Assembly (NCBI RefSeq): GCF_026341855.1
Contig: NZ_JAPENW010000001.1
Span: 3,215,001-3,279,000, forward strand
Source of the DNA: Streptomyces sp. NBC_00568
GTDB lineage: Bacteria > Actinomycetota > Actinomycetes > Streptomycetales > Streptomycetaceae
Direction of reading: 5' to 3'
DNA length: 64,000 nucleotides
The translations under genes were made by a program, and so were the position numbers. The notes under the pieces are model-generated. The model made no database searches. It was not told where the DNA came from and saw nothing but the letters and a program-made list of their open reading frames with translations. The stretch's first letter is position 1; each line of letters starts with the position of its first letter. Shown here in pieces: positions 8,772-17,701 of the stretch.

Positions 8772-9122
8772 ATGAGCGATCACGATCACGCGCCTGTCGC
8801 AGCCCACGAGCCGCCCTACTACGTCGCCGTGTTCACCTCCGTACGGAGGGAGGACGACGCCGGGTACGGGGAGACCGCCGAGCGGATGGAGGAACTGGTG
8901 CAGCAGATCCCGGGCTACCTGGGAATGGACTACGCGCGGACGCCGGGCGGACTGGCCATCAGCGTCGGGTACTTCCGGGACGAGGACGCCATCAAGCAGT
9001 GGAGTGCGCACGCCGAGCACCTGGCGGCACAGCGGCGCGGCCGGGACGAGTGGTACGAGCGGTACACCCTGCACGTCGCCAAGGTCGAGCGGAGCCATGG
9101 GTTCGAGCGTGCCCGCGGCTGA
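8772..9122 (+). CDS. Antibiotic biosynthesis monooxygenase-like (ABM/DUF) protein
   Basis: A 116-aa dimeric alpha-beta barrel protein with the typical ABM pattern: YYVAVFTSVRR first strand, GYLGMDYARTPGGLAISVGYFRDEDAIKQW centre and an EWYERYTLHVAKVER end. Family members are small oxidoreductases or quinol/heme-associated proteins; the substrate here is not predictable. It starts at ATG 8772, and its last 26 nt overlap the next gene, so the two are translationally coupled. Confidence 0.75.
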   Translation: MSDHDHAPVAAHEPPYYVAVFTSVRREDDAGYGETAERMEELVQQIPGYLGMDYARTPGGLAISVGYFRDEDAIKQWSAHAEHLAAQRRGRDEWYERYTLHVAKVERSHGFERARG

Positions 9123-10104
9123 GCGGGAGGGCGCGGCCGGCGTCGAGAAGGTGCCGGGCGAAGGGCCCAGGGAGGAGCTGGGCGAGGTGCCCAGGGAGGT
9201 GCAGGGCGAGGAACCCCTGCTGACTCCGGGCGAGGCGTCGGAGGTGCGGGGGTTCTGGGAGGGGCTCGGGCTGCCCGGACTCGTCGACGTCCACACGCAC
9301 TTCATGCCCGAGCGGGTGCTGCGCAAGGTCTGGGACTACTTCGACGGGCTCGGTGAGCTCACCGGCGGCGTCGAGTGGCCGATCACCTATCGCGCGGACG
9401 AGGACGAACGGCTCGCGCTGATCCGGGAGTTCGGGGTACGCGCCTTCACGGCGATGGTGTACCCGCACAAGGCGGGCATGGCCGAGTGGCTCAACTCCTG
9501 GGCCGTCGACTTCGCCCGCCGGACCCCGGACTGCCTGCACACCTCCACCCTGTTCCCCGAGCCGGGCGTCGAGCGGTACGTGCGCGAGGCGGTGGAGGCG
9601 GGTGCGCGCGTCTTCAAGGCGCATGTGCAGGTGGGGGCGTACGACCCGGGGGACGAACTCCTCGACCCCGCCTGGGGATTGCTCGCCGAGGCGGGTGTTC
9701 CCGTCGTGATCCACTGCGGATCGGGGCCCTCGCCCGGCAAGCACACCGGACCGGGACCGGTCGCGGCGGTCCTCGGCCGGCATCCCCGGCTGCGACTCGT
9801 CTTCGCGCATATGGGGATGCCCGAGTACGCGGACTTCCTCGGCCTCGCCGAGCGGTACGACGAGGTGCGGCTCGACACGACCATGGCGTTCACGGACTTC
9901 AGCGAGCGGCTCGCGCCGTTTCCGCCGGAGCTGCTGCCCCGGCTCGCCGACCTCGGGGACCGGGTGCTCCTCGGCACCGACTTCCCGAACATCCCGTACC
10001 CGTACGTCCACCAGCTGCGCGCGCTGGAACGGCTCGGGCTGGGGGACGACTGGCTGCGGGCGGTCTGCCACGAGAACGGCGCACGCCTCTTCGGCCTCGG
10101 CTGA
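9097..10104 (+). CDS. Metal-dependent amidohydrolase (TIM-barrel, COG2159-like)
   Basis: A 335-aa protein with the metal-binding HxH of the amidohydrolase superfamily (H66-T-H68 in DVHTHFMPE), later barrel ligands in FKAHVQVG and VIHCGSG, and a terminal Asp in LLGTDFPNIPY. This is the 2-amino-3-carboxymuconate-semialdehyde decarboxylase-like branch, which hydrolyses or decarboxylates ring-type substrates. The ATG at 9097 lies inside the previous gene and has GAGCGGAG just upstream; the first 50 residues are acidic and poorly conserved. The substrate is unknown. Confidence 0.8.
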   Translation: MGSSVPAAEREGAAGVEKVPGEGPREELGEVPREVQGEEPLLTPGEASEVRGFWEGLGLPGLVDVHTHFMPERVLRKVWDYFDGLGELTGGVEWPITYRADEDERLALIREFGVRAFTAMVYPHKAGMAEWLNSWAVDFARRTPDCLHTSTLFPEPGVERYVREAVEAGARVFKAHVQVGAYDPGDELLDPAWGLLAEAGVPVVIHCGSGPSPGKHTGPGPVAAVLGRHPRLRLVFAHMGMPEYADFLGLAERYDEVRLDTTMAFTDFSERLAPFPPELLPRLADLGDRVLLGTDFPNIPYPYVHQLRALERLGLGDDWLRAVCHENGARLFGLG

Positions 10105-10111
10105 GGGCGGG

Positions 10112-10138
10112 GGCGGGGCCCTGGACCAGGGCCCCGCC
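10112..10138 (+). terminator. Terminator after the amidohydrolase gene
   Basis: A perfect 13-bp inverted repeat (GGCGGGGCCCTGG and its complement) begins 8 nt after the stop. Confidence 0.65.
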
Positions 10139-10163
10139 GGGAACCGCGTGATCTTCCCAGGAG

Positions 10164-10198
10164 TTTCCTGAGAGGCACCTGTGCGTTTCTCAGGGAAA
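10164..10198. promoter_or_regulatory. Inverted repeat upstream of the two-component operon
   Basis: TTTCCTGAGA (10164-10173) faces TCTCAGGGAAA (10188-10198), a near-perfect dyad differing by one inserted G, 52 nt before the response-regulator start. It is a candidate autoregulatory operator or promoter element; neither role is proven by sequence. Confidence 0.45.
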
Positions 10199-10249
10199 TC
10201 ACAGGTTGCCGAAAGGATGCTCTCAGCGGCGCCCACCAAGGTGTCCGCT

Positions 10250-10990
10250 ATGACCACGACCTCGCCCCAGGGGCGCACCGAACTGCTGAGGCCGGACGGG
10301 AGCCCCGTCCGGGTGCTTGTGGTGGACGACGAGCTGTCGATCACCGAGCTGCTGTCCATGGCCCTTCGCTACGAGGGCTGGCAGATCCGCAGCGCGGGTG
10401 ACGGGACGGGTGCGGTGCAGACCGCGCGCGAGTTCCGGCCCGACGCCGTCGTCCTCGACATGATGCTGCCGGACATGGACGGGCTGACGGTGCTCGGCCG
10501 GCTCCGCCGGGAGCTGCCCGATGTCCCGGTGCTGTTCCTGACGGCGAAGGACGCGGTCGAGGACCGGATCGCGGGGCTCACGGCCGGTGGCGACGACTAC
10601 GTCACCAAGCCGTTCAGCCTGGAGGAGGTCGTGGCCCGGCTGCGCGGTCTCATCCGGCGTTCGGGCGCCGCCGACCGGCGGTCCGAGTCCGTGCTCGTCG
10701 TCGGGGACCTCACCCTCGACGAGGACAGTCACGAGGTGTCGCGGGGCGGTGACAACATCCACCTGACCGCGACGGAGTTCGAGCTGCTGCGCTTCCTGAT
10801 GCGCAATCCGCGCCGGGTGCTGAGCAAGGCGCAGATACTCGACCGTGTGTGGTCGTACGACTTCGGTGGGCAGGCCAATGTGGTCGAGCTCTACATCTCG
10901 TATTTGCGCCGCAAGATCGACGCCGGGCGCGAGCCGATGATCCACACCCGGCGTGGGGCCGGATATCTGATCAAGCCCGCCGTGTCATGA
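10250..10990 (+). CDS. OmpR-family response regulator
   Basis: A 246-aa two-domain regulator. The receiver (VLVVDDELSITE, phosphoacceptor Asp in VVLDMMLPDMDG, switch Lys in TKPFSLEEVVARL) is followed by a winged-helix DNA-binding domain (TATEFELLRFLMRNPRRVLSK ... YISYLRRKID). ATG 10250 has AAGG nine nt upstream; ATG 10217 in frame has no usable spacing. The stop overlaps the histidine kinase start (ATGA), so the pair is one operon, and glycosyltransferases follow closely. Control of envelope glycosylation is a contextual inference. Confidence 0.93.
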   Translation: MTTTSPQGRTELLRPDGSPVRVLVVDDELSITELLSMALRYEGWQIRSAGDGTGAVQTAREFRPDAVVLDMMLPDMDGLTVLGRLRRELPDVPVLFLTAKDAVEDRIAGLTAGGDDYVTKPFSLEEVVARLRGLIRRSGAADRRSESVLVVGDLTLDEDSHEVSRGGDNIHLTATEFELLRFLMRNPRRVLSKAQILDRVWSYDFGGQANVVELYISYLRRKIDAGREPMIHTRRGAGYLIKPAVS

Positions 10991-12633
10991 GCGGACGACG
11001 ACGGCCGCGAGCGCAGAAGAGGCGAGGACGACAGCCGCGCACCCTGCGGGCGCGGCTCGTCGTCTCGGCGGTCGCGCTCATCGCCGTGGTCTGCGCCGTG
11101 ATCGGCACGGTGACGACCATCGCGCTGGACCAGCATCTGTACCACCAGCTGGAATCGCAGGTCACCGACGCCGGCCAGCGGCTCTCGGGTCCCCCCGCGA
11201 GCCTGCGGGGCGCGAACCCCGGCGACGGAAGTCAGGATCCGGTCAAGCCGAACGGCGACGGGGCGCCGGCCTCCGACGAGGGTCTCTCCAGTGAGGACAG
11301 GCTCGAGAAGTTCGTCACCATGGGCGGGCAGCAGACGAAGACCATAGCGGCCGAACTCGGCAGCGACGGTGGAGTCGACAACGCGGTCGTCGCCGCGGAG
11401 CAGTCCAGCAGCAGCGCCGGCTTCCAGCGGATGAAGGCCGTTTCGCTCACCGCCGGACAGAAGGCCGTGCTCGCCGCCGTCGCCAGGGACGGCGAGCCCC
11501 ACACCGTGGACATCCCGGGCCTGGGCGAGTACTACGTCATGTACGTGACCGGCGCTCACGGCAGCTACTACGTCGCCCTGCCCACCGAGTCCGTCAGCAA
11601 CACCATCGACACCCTCATCCTCGTCGAGGTGAGTGTCACCGGCGCCGGTCTCATCGCCGCCGGAATCGCGGGCAGTGTGCTCGTCAGCCTGGCCCTGCGC
11701 CCCCTGCGCAAGGTCGCCGCGACCGCCACCCGCGTCTCCGAACTCCCCCTGCACACCGGCGAGGTCACTCTCTACGAGCGTGTCCCGGAGTCCGAGTCCG
11801 ATCCGCACACCGAGGTCGGGCAGGTCGGGGCGGCCCTCAACCGCATGCTCGACCACATCCACGGCGCGCTGCAGGCACGGCAGCAGAGCGAGATGCGCGT
11901 ACGGCAGTTCGTCGCGGACGCCAGCCATGAGCTGCGGACGCCGCTGGCCTCCATCCGCGGGTACGCCGAGCTGACCAGACGCGGCAGAGAAGAGACCGGT
12001 CCCGACACCCGGCACGCGCTCGGGCGGATCGAGTCCGAGGCCAGCCGGATGACGGGGCTGGTGGAGGACCTGCTGCTGCTCGCGCGGCTCGACGCCGGGC
12101 GGCCGTTGCAGCACGAGCAGACCGACCTCGTACCCCTGGTGATCGATGCCGTCAGTGACGCGCGGGCCGCCGGGCGGGAGCACAACTGGCGGCTCGAACT
12201 GCCAGAGGAGCCCGCGCTGGTGTCGGCGGACGCCGCCCGCCTGCAGCAGGTCATGGTCAATCTCTTCGCGAACGCGCGCACCCACACCCCACCGGGGACG
12301 ACCGTCACCGCGCGGGTGCACCGGCACGGGCCGTGGCTGTGCGTGGACGTCCAGGACGACGGACCCGGTATTCCGGCCGATCTGCTGCCGCGCGTCTTCG
12401 AGCGGTTCGCGCGAGGCGACTCGTCGCGTTCCCGTTCCTCCGGTTCGACCGGTCTCGGGCTCGCCATCGTGCAGGCCGTCGCGGCCGCGCACGGGGGTGC
12501 GGTGACCGTGGACAGCGTGCCCGGCAGGACCGTGTTCACGCTGCATCTGCCCGCGCTCGCCCTGGAAACATCCTGGCAACCGCACTCACAGGTACAGCAC
12601 AGCGCCACCACATGGGTGCAACAGGGGGCTTGA
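10987..12633 (+). CDS. Sensor histidine kinase
   Basis: A 548-aa membrane kinase: a TM helix near residues 20-42, a periplasmic-side sensor of about 165 residues, a second TM helix near 210-232, HAMP, a HisKA domain with phospho-His H314 (DASHELRTPLAS), then HATPase_c with the N box (NLFANARTHT), G1 (DDGPGIP) and G2 (STGLGLAIV). It autophosphorylates and passes the phosphate to the preceding regulator. The ATG at 10987 overlaps the regulator stop. The signal is unknown; the sensor has Ser/Gly-rich stretches but no recognised ligand domain. Confidence 0.93.
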   Translation: MSGRRRPRAQKRRGRQPRTLRARLVVSAVALIAVVCAVIGTVTTIALDQHLYHQLESQVTDAGQRLSGPPASLRGANPGDGSQDPVKPNGDGAPASDEGLSSEDRLEKFVTMGGQQTKTIAAELGSDGGVDNAVVAAEQSSSSAGFQRMKAVSLTAGQKAVLAAVARDGEPHTVDIPGLGEYYVMYVTGAHGSYYVALPTESVSNTIDTLILVEVSVTGAGLIAAGIAGSVLVSLALRPLRKVAATATRVSELPLHTGEVTLYERVPESESDPHTEVGQVGAALNRMLDHIHGALQARQQSEMRVRQFVADASHELRTPLASIRGYAELTRRGREETGPDTRHALGRIESEASRMTGLVEDLLLLARLDAGRPLQHEQTDLVPLVIDAVSDARAAGREHNWRLELPEEPALVSADAARLQQVMVNLFANARTHTPPGTTVTARVHRHGPWLCVDVQDDGPGIPADLLPRVFERFARGDSSRSRSSGSTGLGLAIVQAVAAAHGGAVTVDSVPGRTVFTLHLPALALETSWQPHSQVQHSATTWVQQGA

Positions 12634-12647
12634 CGAGAGTCGTTCCC

Positions 12648-14132
12648 ATGCGAACCGACTCTTCTCCCGGCAACCTGCCGGCGCGGGAGCACCTCCCGGC
12701 CGGAGACGCCGGTACGCCTGTCCTGGACGTAGTGATCCCCGTCTACAACGAGGAGAAGGACCTCCAGCCATGTGTGCTCAGACTCCACGAGCACCTCAAG
12801 CGCACGTTCCCGTACGCGTTCCGCATCACGGTGGCGGACAACGCGTCGACGGACACCACCCCTCAGGTGGCGGCGCGGCTGGCGGCACAGATCCCGGAGG
12901 TCACGTCCTTCCGGCTGGAGCAGAAAGGCCGCGGCCGGGCGCTGCGGACCGTGTGGTCGGCGTCCGACGCGCCGGTCCTCGCGTACATGGACGTGGACCT
13001 GTCCACCGATCTGAACGCGCTGCTGCCGCTGGTGGCTCCGCTGATCTCCGGTCACTCGGACCTCGCGATCGGCTCGCGGCTGTCCCGCTCCTCGCGTGTG
13101 GTGCGGGGCGCCAAGCGGGAGTTCATCAGCCGCACGTACAACCTGATCCTGCGCGGCTCGCTCCAGGCCCGCTTCTCGGACGCGCAGTGCGGCTTCAAGG
13201 CGATCCGCCGTGATGTCGCCCAGGTGCTGCTGCCCCTGATCGAGGACACCGGCTGGTTCTTCGACACCGAGATGCTGGTGCTGGCCGAGCGGGCCGGGCT
13301 GCGCATCCACGAGGTTCCGGTCGACTGGGTCGACGACCCTGACTCGACCGTCCACATCGTGAAGACCGCGACGGACGACCTCAAGGGGGTGTGGCGCGTG
13401 GGACGCGCTCTCGCCACCGGTTCGCTGACGCTCGACCGGCTCGCCCGGCCCTTCGGGGACGACCCGCGCGACCGCGAACTGATCGACGTGCCCAAGGGAC
13501 TGGCCCGTCAGCTCGTCGGCTTCTGCGTCGTGGGCGGCCTGTCCACGCTCTTCTATCTCCTGCTCTACAGCGGCTTCCGCTCCTTCTCGGGATCGCAGGT
13601 CGCCAACGCGCTCGCGCTGCTTCTGTCGGCGGTCGCCAACACGGCGGCCAACCGGCGGCTGACCTTCGGCGTACGCGGCCGGGGCGGCGCCGTCCGGCAC
13701 CAGGCGCAGGGCCTGGTCGTCTTCGCCATCGGGCTGGCCCTGACCAGCGGCTCCCTCGCCGCCCTGAACGCGGCGACGAGCGATCCCTCGCACTCCACCG
13801 AGCTGGCGGTGCTCATCGCCGCCAACCTCGCGGCGACCGTGCTGCGCTTCCTGCTCTTCCGCGCCTGGGTCTTCCCGGACCGCCAGGGCGAGTCACCGTC
13901 GCCGTCCCCGGTGGTGGCCTCGCACCAGCCGGGCCCGCCGGTCCACCCGACGGGCGTACGGCACGGCGTGGACGCGCGTGCCCCGCTGCCGCAGCGCCCG
14001 ACGGCGCCCTCGTCCTCGTACGACACGGCCCAGTTCCGCGCCGGTGAAGCCGCGGACCGCACCTGGGGGGACTCGACCATGCAGTTGCAGGCGGTGCGCC
14101 CGCACGATCACGATCCGAGGAACGCGCGATGA
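12648..14132 (+). CDS. GT2 polyprenyl-phosphate glycosyltransferase fused to a GtrA-like membrane domain
   Basis: A 494-aa protein. An N-terminal GT-A glycosyltransferase 2 domain (VLDVVIPVYNEE at about residues 25-37, DxD in YMDVDLSTD) of the dolichol-phosphate-mannose-synthase type is followed by four TM helices of a GtrA-like domain (about residues 290-420). It would load a sugar onto a polyprenyl phosphate carrier and help flip it. It lies 14 nt after the kinase and overlaps the next gene (ATGA), which encodes a GT39 transferase, giving a matching donor and acceptor pair like Bacillus ykcA/ykcB. ATG 12648 was chosen; ATG 12612 in frame overlaps the kinase. Confidence 0.85.
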   Translation: MRTDSSPGNLPAREHLPAGDAGTPVLDVVIPVYNEEKDLQPCVLRLHEHLKRTFPYAFRITVADNASTDTTPQVAARLAAQIPEVTSFRLEQKGRGRALRTVWSASDAPVLAYMDVDLSTDLNALLPLVAPLISGHSDLAIGSRLSRSSRVVRGAKREFISRTYNLILRGSLQARFSDAQCGFKAIRRDVAQVLLPLIEDTGWFFDTEMLVLAERAGLRIHEVPVDWVDDPDSTVHIVKTATDDLKGVWRVGRALATGSLTLDRLARPFGDDPRDRELIDVPKGLARQLVGFCVVGGLSTLFYLLLYSGFRSFSGSQVANALALLLSAVANTAANRRLTFGVRGRGGAVRHQAQGLVVFAIGLALTSGSLAALNAATSDPSHSTELAVLIAANLAATVLRFLLFRAWVFPDRQGESPSPSPVVASHQPGPPVHPTGVRHGVDARAPLPQRPTAPSSSYDTAQFRAGEAADRTWGDSTMQLQAVRPHDHDPRNAR

Positions 14133-16447
14133 CGACACAGCCCGATACGAGTACCGACGCGGTTGCCGGCACGACTGCCGACGCGAGTACGAGCCGTCCG
14201 GGGGGCCTGAGTTCAGCCGTCGGCGCCGGCTCCACGGCGGGTGCCGAGGTCTCCGGAAGCTCCGGTCACTCCTGGGGGCCGCCCGCCTCGGCGCTCCCCC
14301 CGGAGCCGGCCCCGCCCGCGGCGGCACCCGGGTCCGGTGAGCCCGAGGAGCCGTTCTTCCGGCGGGCCTGGAGAGGCCGGCCCGAGGACCCGCGCTGGGC
14401 GCGCCCCGCTCTGCTCGGTCTGCTGCTCGCCACCGCGGTGCTGTACCTGTACAACCTGAGCGCTTCCGGGTACGCCAACTCCTTCTACTCCGCGGCCGTG
14501 CAGGCCGGCAGCCAGAGCTGGAAGGCCTTCTTCTTCGGCTCGCTCGACTCGGCCAACGCCATCACCGTCGACAAGCCCCCGGCCTCGCTGTGGCCGATGG
14601 CCCTGTCGGTACGGATCTTCGGGCTCAGCTCCTGGGCGATCCTCGTTCCCGAGGTGCTCATGGGCGTCGCCACGGTCGGCGTCCTGTACGCGGCCGTGCG
14701 CCGCAGGTTCAGCCCGGCGGCAGGTCTGATCGCGGGCGCGGTGTTCGCGCTCACTCCCGTCGCCGCGCTGATGTTCCGGTTCAACAACCCGGACGCGATG
14801 CTCGCGCTGCTCATGACCGTCACGGTCTACTGCGTGATCCGCGGCCTGGAGGACGGCCGGACGAAGTGGCTGGTCTGGGCGGGCGTCGCGGTCGGCTTCG
14901 CCTTCCTCGCCAAGACGCTCCAGGCCTTCCTGATCCTTCCGCCGCTGGCCGTGCTGTACGCGGTCTGCGCGCCGGTGAGGCTGCGGAAGCGGTTCGCGCA
15001 GCTGGGCCTCTCGGCGGTCGCGATGGTCGTCGCCGGAGGCTGGTGGGTCGCGATCGTCGAACTGTGGCCCGCGTCCTCCCGCCCGTACATCGGCGGCTCG
15101 CAGAACAACTCCTTCCTGGAGCTGACGTTCGGCTACAACGGCCTCGGCCGTATCAACGGCGACGAGACCGGCAGCGTCGGAGGCGGCGGTGGCGGCGGTG
15201 GCACCGGGCAGTGGGGTGAGACCGGCTGGGACCGGATGTTCAACTCCGATATCGGCAGCCAGATCTCGTGGCTGCTCCCGGCGGCCCTGATCCTGCTGGT
15301 GGCCGGCATCGTCCTCACCCGGAGGGCGAAGCGGACCGACCTGGCCCGCGGCTCGTTCCTCGCCTGGGGCGGCGCGCTGCTGATGACCACGCTCGTCTTC
15401 AGCTACATGGCCGGCATCTTCCACCAGTACTACACGGTGGCCCTGGCCCCGTACATCGCCGCGGTGGTCGGCATGGGCGCGACGGTGCTGTGGGAGGAGC
15501 GGGGCAAGGTGTGGGCGTCGCTCACCCTCGCCGGCGCGGTCACCGCGTCCGCGGCCTGGGGATATGTCCTCCTCAACCGCACCTCCGACTATCTGCCGTG
15601 GCTCAAGTGGCTGGTCCTCGTCGGCGGTCTGGCCGGCGCGCTCGGCCTGATCTTCGCGGGCCGGCTGGGCCGCCGACTGGCCCTCGCGGCCGTCGCGTTG
15701 AGCTTCGTGACCGCGGTCGCGGGTCCGACGGCGTACACGCTCTCCACCGTGAACACCGGGCACACCGGCTCCATCGTGACGGCCGGTCCGTCCGGGGCGA
15801 GCATGATGGGCGGCGGTCCCGGCGGCGGTGGCGGTGGCATGCGGGGAGGGTTCCCCGGTGGCGGCCAGAACCAGCAGAACGGCAACGGCACCACGCAGAA
15901 CGGGCAGCAGGGCGGTGGCATGGGCCGGCCCCCGACGGGCGGTACCGGTGGCTTCCCCGGCGGGAACCAGCAGGGCAACGGCAACACCCAGGGCCAGAAC
16001 CAGCAGGGCGGTATGCCCGGGGGCGGTACGGGTGACGGCGGCATGGGCGGGGGTGGCGGCGGTGTCGGAGGACTGCTGAACGGCGCGACCGTCAGCTCCA
16101 AGGCCAGGACGCTGCTGTCGAAGAACGCGGACGACTACACCTGGGCGGCGGCGGCCGTCGGCTCCCAGAACTCCGCGAGCTATCAACTGGCCACCGGAAA
16201 GCCGGTGATGGCCATCGGCGGCTTCAACGGAACCGACCCGTCCCCGACCCTGGCCCAGTTCAAGAAGTACGTGACGGACGGCAAGGTCCACTACTTCATC
16301 TCGGGCGGCGGCATGGGTGGTGGCGGCAACTCCGCCACCACCTCCAGCTCCTCGCAGATCAGCTCGTGGGTCACGGCCAACTTCAAGAAGGTGACGGTGG
16401 GTTCGGCCACCTTCTACGACCTGACGCAGCCGACGAGCGGCAGTTGA
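14129..16447 (+). CDS. GT39 (ArnT/PMT-like) membrane mannosyltransferase, YkcB-like
   Basis: A 772-aa polytopic protein. A disordered Pro/Ser-rich N-terminus (about 90 aa) is followed by the GT39 membrane core, with the first extracytoplasmic loop in the Asp region near IDSANAITVDKPP and about ten further helices. There is a very Gly/Gln/Asn-rich loop (about residues 555-650; GGG, NQQNGN repeats) and a C-terminal domain ending at the cell surface side. It would transfer the polyprenyl-linked sugar from the preceding GT2 product to an envelope acceptor. The ATGA overlap couples the two genes. The acceptor is unknown. Confidence 0.85.
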   Translation: MTTQPDTSTDAVAGTTADASTSRPGGLSSAVGAGSTAGAEVSGSSGHSWGPPASALPPEPAPPAAAPGSGEPEEPFFRRAWRGRPEDPRWARPALLGLLLATAVLYLYNLSASGYANSFYSAAVQAGSQSWKAFFFGSLDSANAITVDKPPASLWPMALSVRIFGLSSWAILVPEVLMGVATVGVLYAAVRRRFSPAAGLIAGAVFALTPVAALMFRFNNPDAMLALLMTVTVYCVIRGLEDGRTKWLVWAGVAVGFAFLAKTLQAFLILPPLAVLYAVCAPVRLRKRFAQLGLSAVAMVVAGGWWVAIVELWPASSRPYIGGSQNNSFLELTFGYNGLGRINGDETGSVGGGGGGGGTGQWGETGWDRMFNSDIGSQISWLLPAALILLVAGIVLTRRAKRTDLARGSFLAWGGALLMTTLVFSYMAGIFHQYYTVALAPYIAAVVGMGATVLWEERGKVWASLTLAGAVTASAAWGYVLLNRTSDYLPWLKWLVLVGGLAGALGLIFAGRLGRRLALAAVALSFVTAVAGPTAYTLSTVNTGHTGSIVTAGPSGASMMGGGPGGGGGGMRGGFPGGGQNQQNGNGTTQNGQQGGGMGRPPTGGTGGFPGGNQQGNGNTQGQNQQGGMPGGGTGDGGMGGGGGGVGGLLNGATVSSKARTLLSKNADDYTWAAAAVGSQNSASYQLATGKPVMAIGGFNGTDPSPTLAQFKKYVTDGKVHYFISGGGMGGGGNSATTSSSSQISSWVTANFKKVTVGSATFYDLTQPTSGS

Positions 16448-16503
16448 CGGGCAGTCGTCCGCGGGTCCGTTGGCGGCCGGTGGTCCGGTGAGCGGGCCGG
16501 TGG

Positions 16504-16541
16504 CCGGTAGGTGGGCGGTGGTCCGGTAGGTGGGCGGTGGT
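16504..16541. repeat. Two tandem 19-bp repeats
   Basis: CCGGTAGGTGGGCGGTGGT occurs twice back to back, with partial copies on both sides, just ahead of a terminator hairpin. Confidence 0.6.
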
Positions 16542-16574
16542 CCGGAGCGAAGACGCTCCGGGCCACCGCCTTTT
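16534..16574 (+). terminator. Terminator after the two-component/glycosyltransferase operon
   Basis: A 16-bp stem (one G-T mismatch; arms 16534-16549 and 16554-16569) with an AAGA loop is followed by CTTTT. Confidence 0.7.
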
Positions 16575-16579
16575 CGCGG

Positions 16580-16753
16580 CGCGATGATGTGTCGCCCAGC
16601 GAACAGCCGCAGTTCGCGGCGAACGTCGAGAGTGCGGCGGATCTCATGGAGGCGCGGGGCGGGGACACCGTCTCGGAGATGCGGGAGCGGGACTTCTCGT
16701 TCGCGCTGGAGATGCTGGTCGCGGGGATCGAGGCGATGGTGGCGCGGGGCTGA
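16580..16753 (+). pseudogene. C-terminal remnant of a TetR-family regulator
   Basis: The frame ends with the pattern RDFSFALEMLVAGIEAMVARG, which resembles the last helix of TetR/AcrR-type repressors (FEFGLDxLLDGIEALV). No DNA-binding HTH precedes it: upstream lie a terminator hairpin and tandem repeats. It is probably a decayed gene. The call rests on about 25 residues. Confidence 0.45.
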
Positions 16754-16780
16754 GCCTCGCGTGGGCGCCTGCCGGGGTGC

Positions 16781-16912
16781 GTGCGGGTCCGGTGGGTGGG
16801 TCGGGGCCGTGCCGGTACATCCCAGTCCGTCGCCGCTGGATCAGACGTGAGTTCTGAACGGGAGCCGCTGCTCGATCCGAACGTAAGCGACGGACATAGG
16901 GATGTACCGGCA
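16781..16912 (+). repeat. Dispersed palindromic repeat, copy 1
   Basis: Arms TGCCGGTACATCCC (16810-16823) and GGGATGTACCGGCA (16899-16912) are perfect complements. Inside them GTCCGTCGC (16825-16833) pairs with GCGACGGAC (16887-16895). The loop of about 53 nt is identical in a second copy near 46.6 kb, and similarity reaches 29 bp left of the arms. It could be a structured RNA element or a MITE-like sequence; no coding potential is seen. Confidence 0.8.
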
Positions 16913-16962
16913 GGGGCCCCTCCCGCCGGATCCCGGCTGCGGGTCGTACGTGGCGAAGATTC

Positions 16963-17007
16963 AGCCCCTCCGGCGTTTGAGGAGCGGGGTCTGGGGCGGA
17001 GCCCCAG
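16963..17007 (+). repeat. Streptomyces-type GC-rich intergenic repeat, copy 1
   Basis: Begins AGCCCCTCCGGCGTTTGAGG and ends GGGGCGGAGCCCCAG, a short motif that I recall as abundant between Streptomyces genes. A shorter version (missing about 7 bp) follows the second palindromic repeat at 46773. It can also form the hairpin TGGGGC/GCCCCA. Confidence 0.7.
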
Positions 17008-17058
17008 GGGCGGGACGGGTAGGGGCGGAGGGGGCGAGGAAAGGCTTGTTCGGGCGGG

Positions 17059-17529
17059 CTAGTCCTGGGGGGCCAGGTGGGCGGGGAAGCCGCCGGTGGC
17101 GACCGGGCCCCAGCGGGTCGGGGTGATGCGGATGATCGACTTGGCCTGCTTGCGCATGGCCTCTCGGTACTCGTCCCAGTCGGGGTGCTCACCGGCGATG
17201 TTCCGGTAGTACTCGACGAGGGGCTCGACGGAGTCGGGGGAGTCGAGGACCTCGGCGGTGCCGTCGATCTGGACCCAGGGGCCGTTCCACTCGTCGCTGA
17301 GGACGATGAGGCTGACCCGGTCGTCCCGCTTGGCGTTCCGCGTCTTGGCACGCTCGGGGTACGTCGAGACGACGATGCGCCCCGAGTCGTCGACACCGCA
17401 GGTGAGCGGGGAACCCTGGGGGCCGCCGTCGGCCCGGCGGGTGAGCAGGACGGCCCGGTGCCGGGGGCGCACGAAGTCCAGCAACTCGTCCAGGGAGACA
17501 GAGGTGTTCGTCGCGATGTTGGGTGCCAT
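17059..17529 (-). CDS. PPOX-class F420-dependent oxidoreductase
   Basis: A 156-aa split-beta-barrel flavin-type protein of the pyridoxamine-phosphate-oxidase superfamily, F420-using branch. Typical blocks are RRADGGPQGSPLTCGVD, STYPERAKTRNAKRDDRVSLIVL and WVQIDGTAEVLDSP, ending with SIIRITPTRWG. It would reduce an unknown substrate with coenzyme F420 in the cytoplasm. The ATG at 17529 opens the reading frame. It stands alone, divergent from the ANTAR gene. Confidence 0.85.
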   Translation of the reverse strand: MAPNIATNTSVSLDELLDFVRPRHRAVLLTRRADGGPQGSPLTCGVDDSGRIVVSTYPERAKTRNAKRDDRVSLIVLSDEWNGPWVQIDGTAEVLDSPDSVEPLVEYYRNIAGEHPDWDEYREAMRKQAKSIIRITPTRWGPVATGGFPAHLAPQD

Positions 17530-17701
17530 GCGATCAGCCTAGGCCGGGTGCCCCGGAGCCGCCCGCGGGCTGAGCCGGTGGGCGGCACCGGACCCGAACG
17601 GAGCAGCTAAAGTGCTGTTCGTCCTGTGCTCGCAGTCAGGAATGTGCTGCGGAGCTCTCCTGCGCATGGCCGTATGGCCGTGCATGCCGAAGAGGTTCGT
17701 G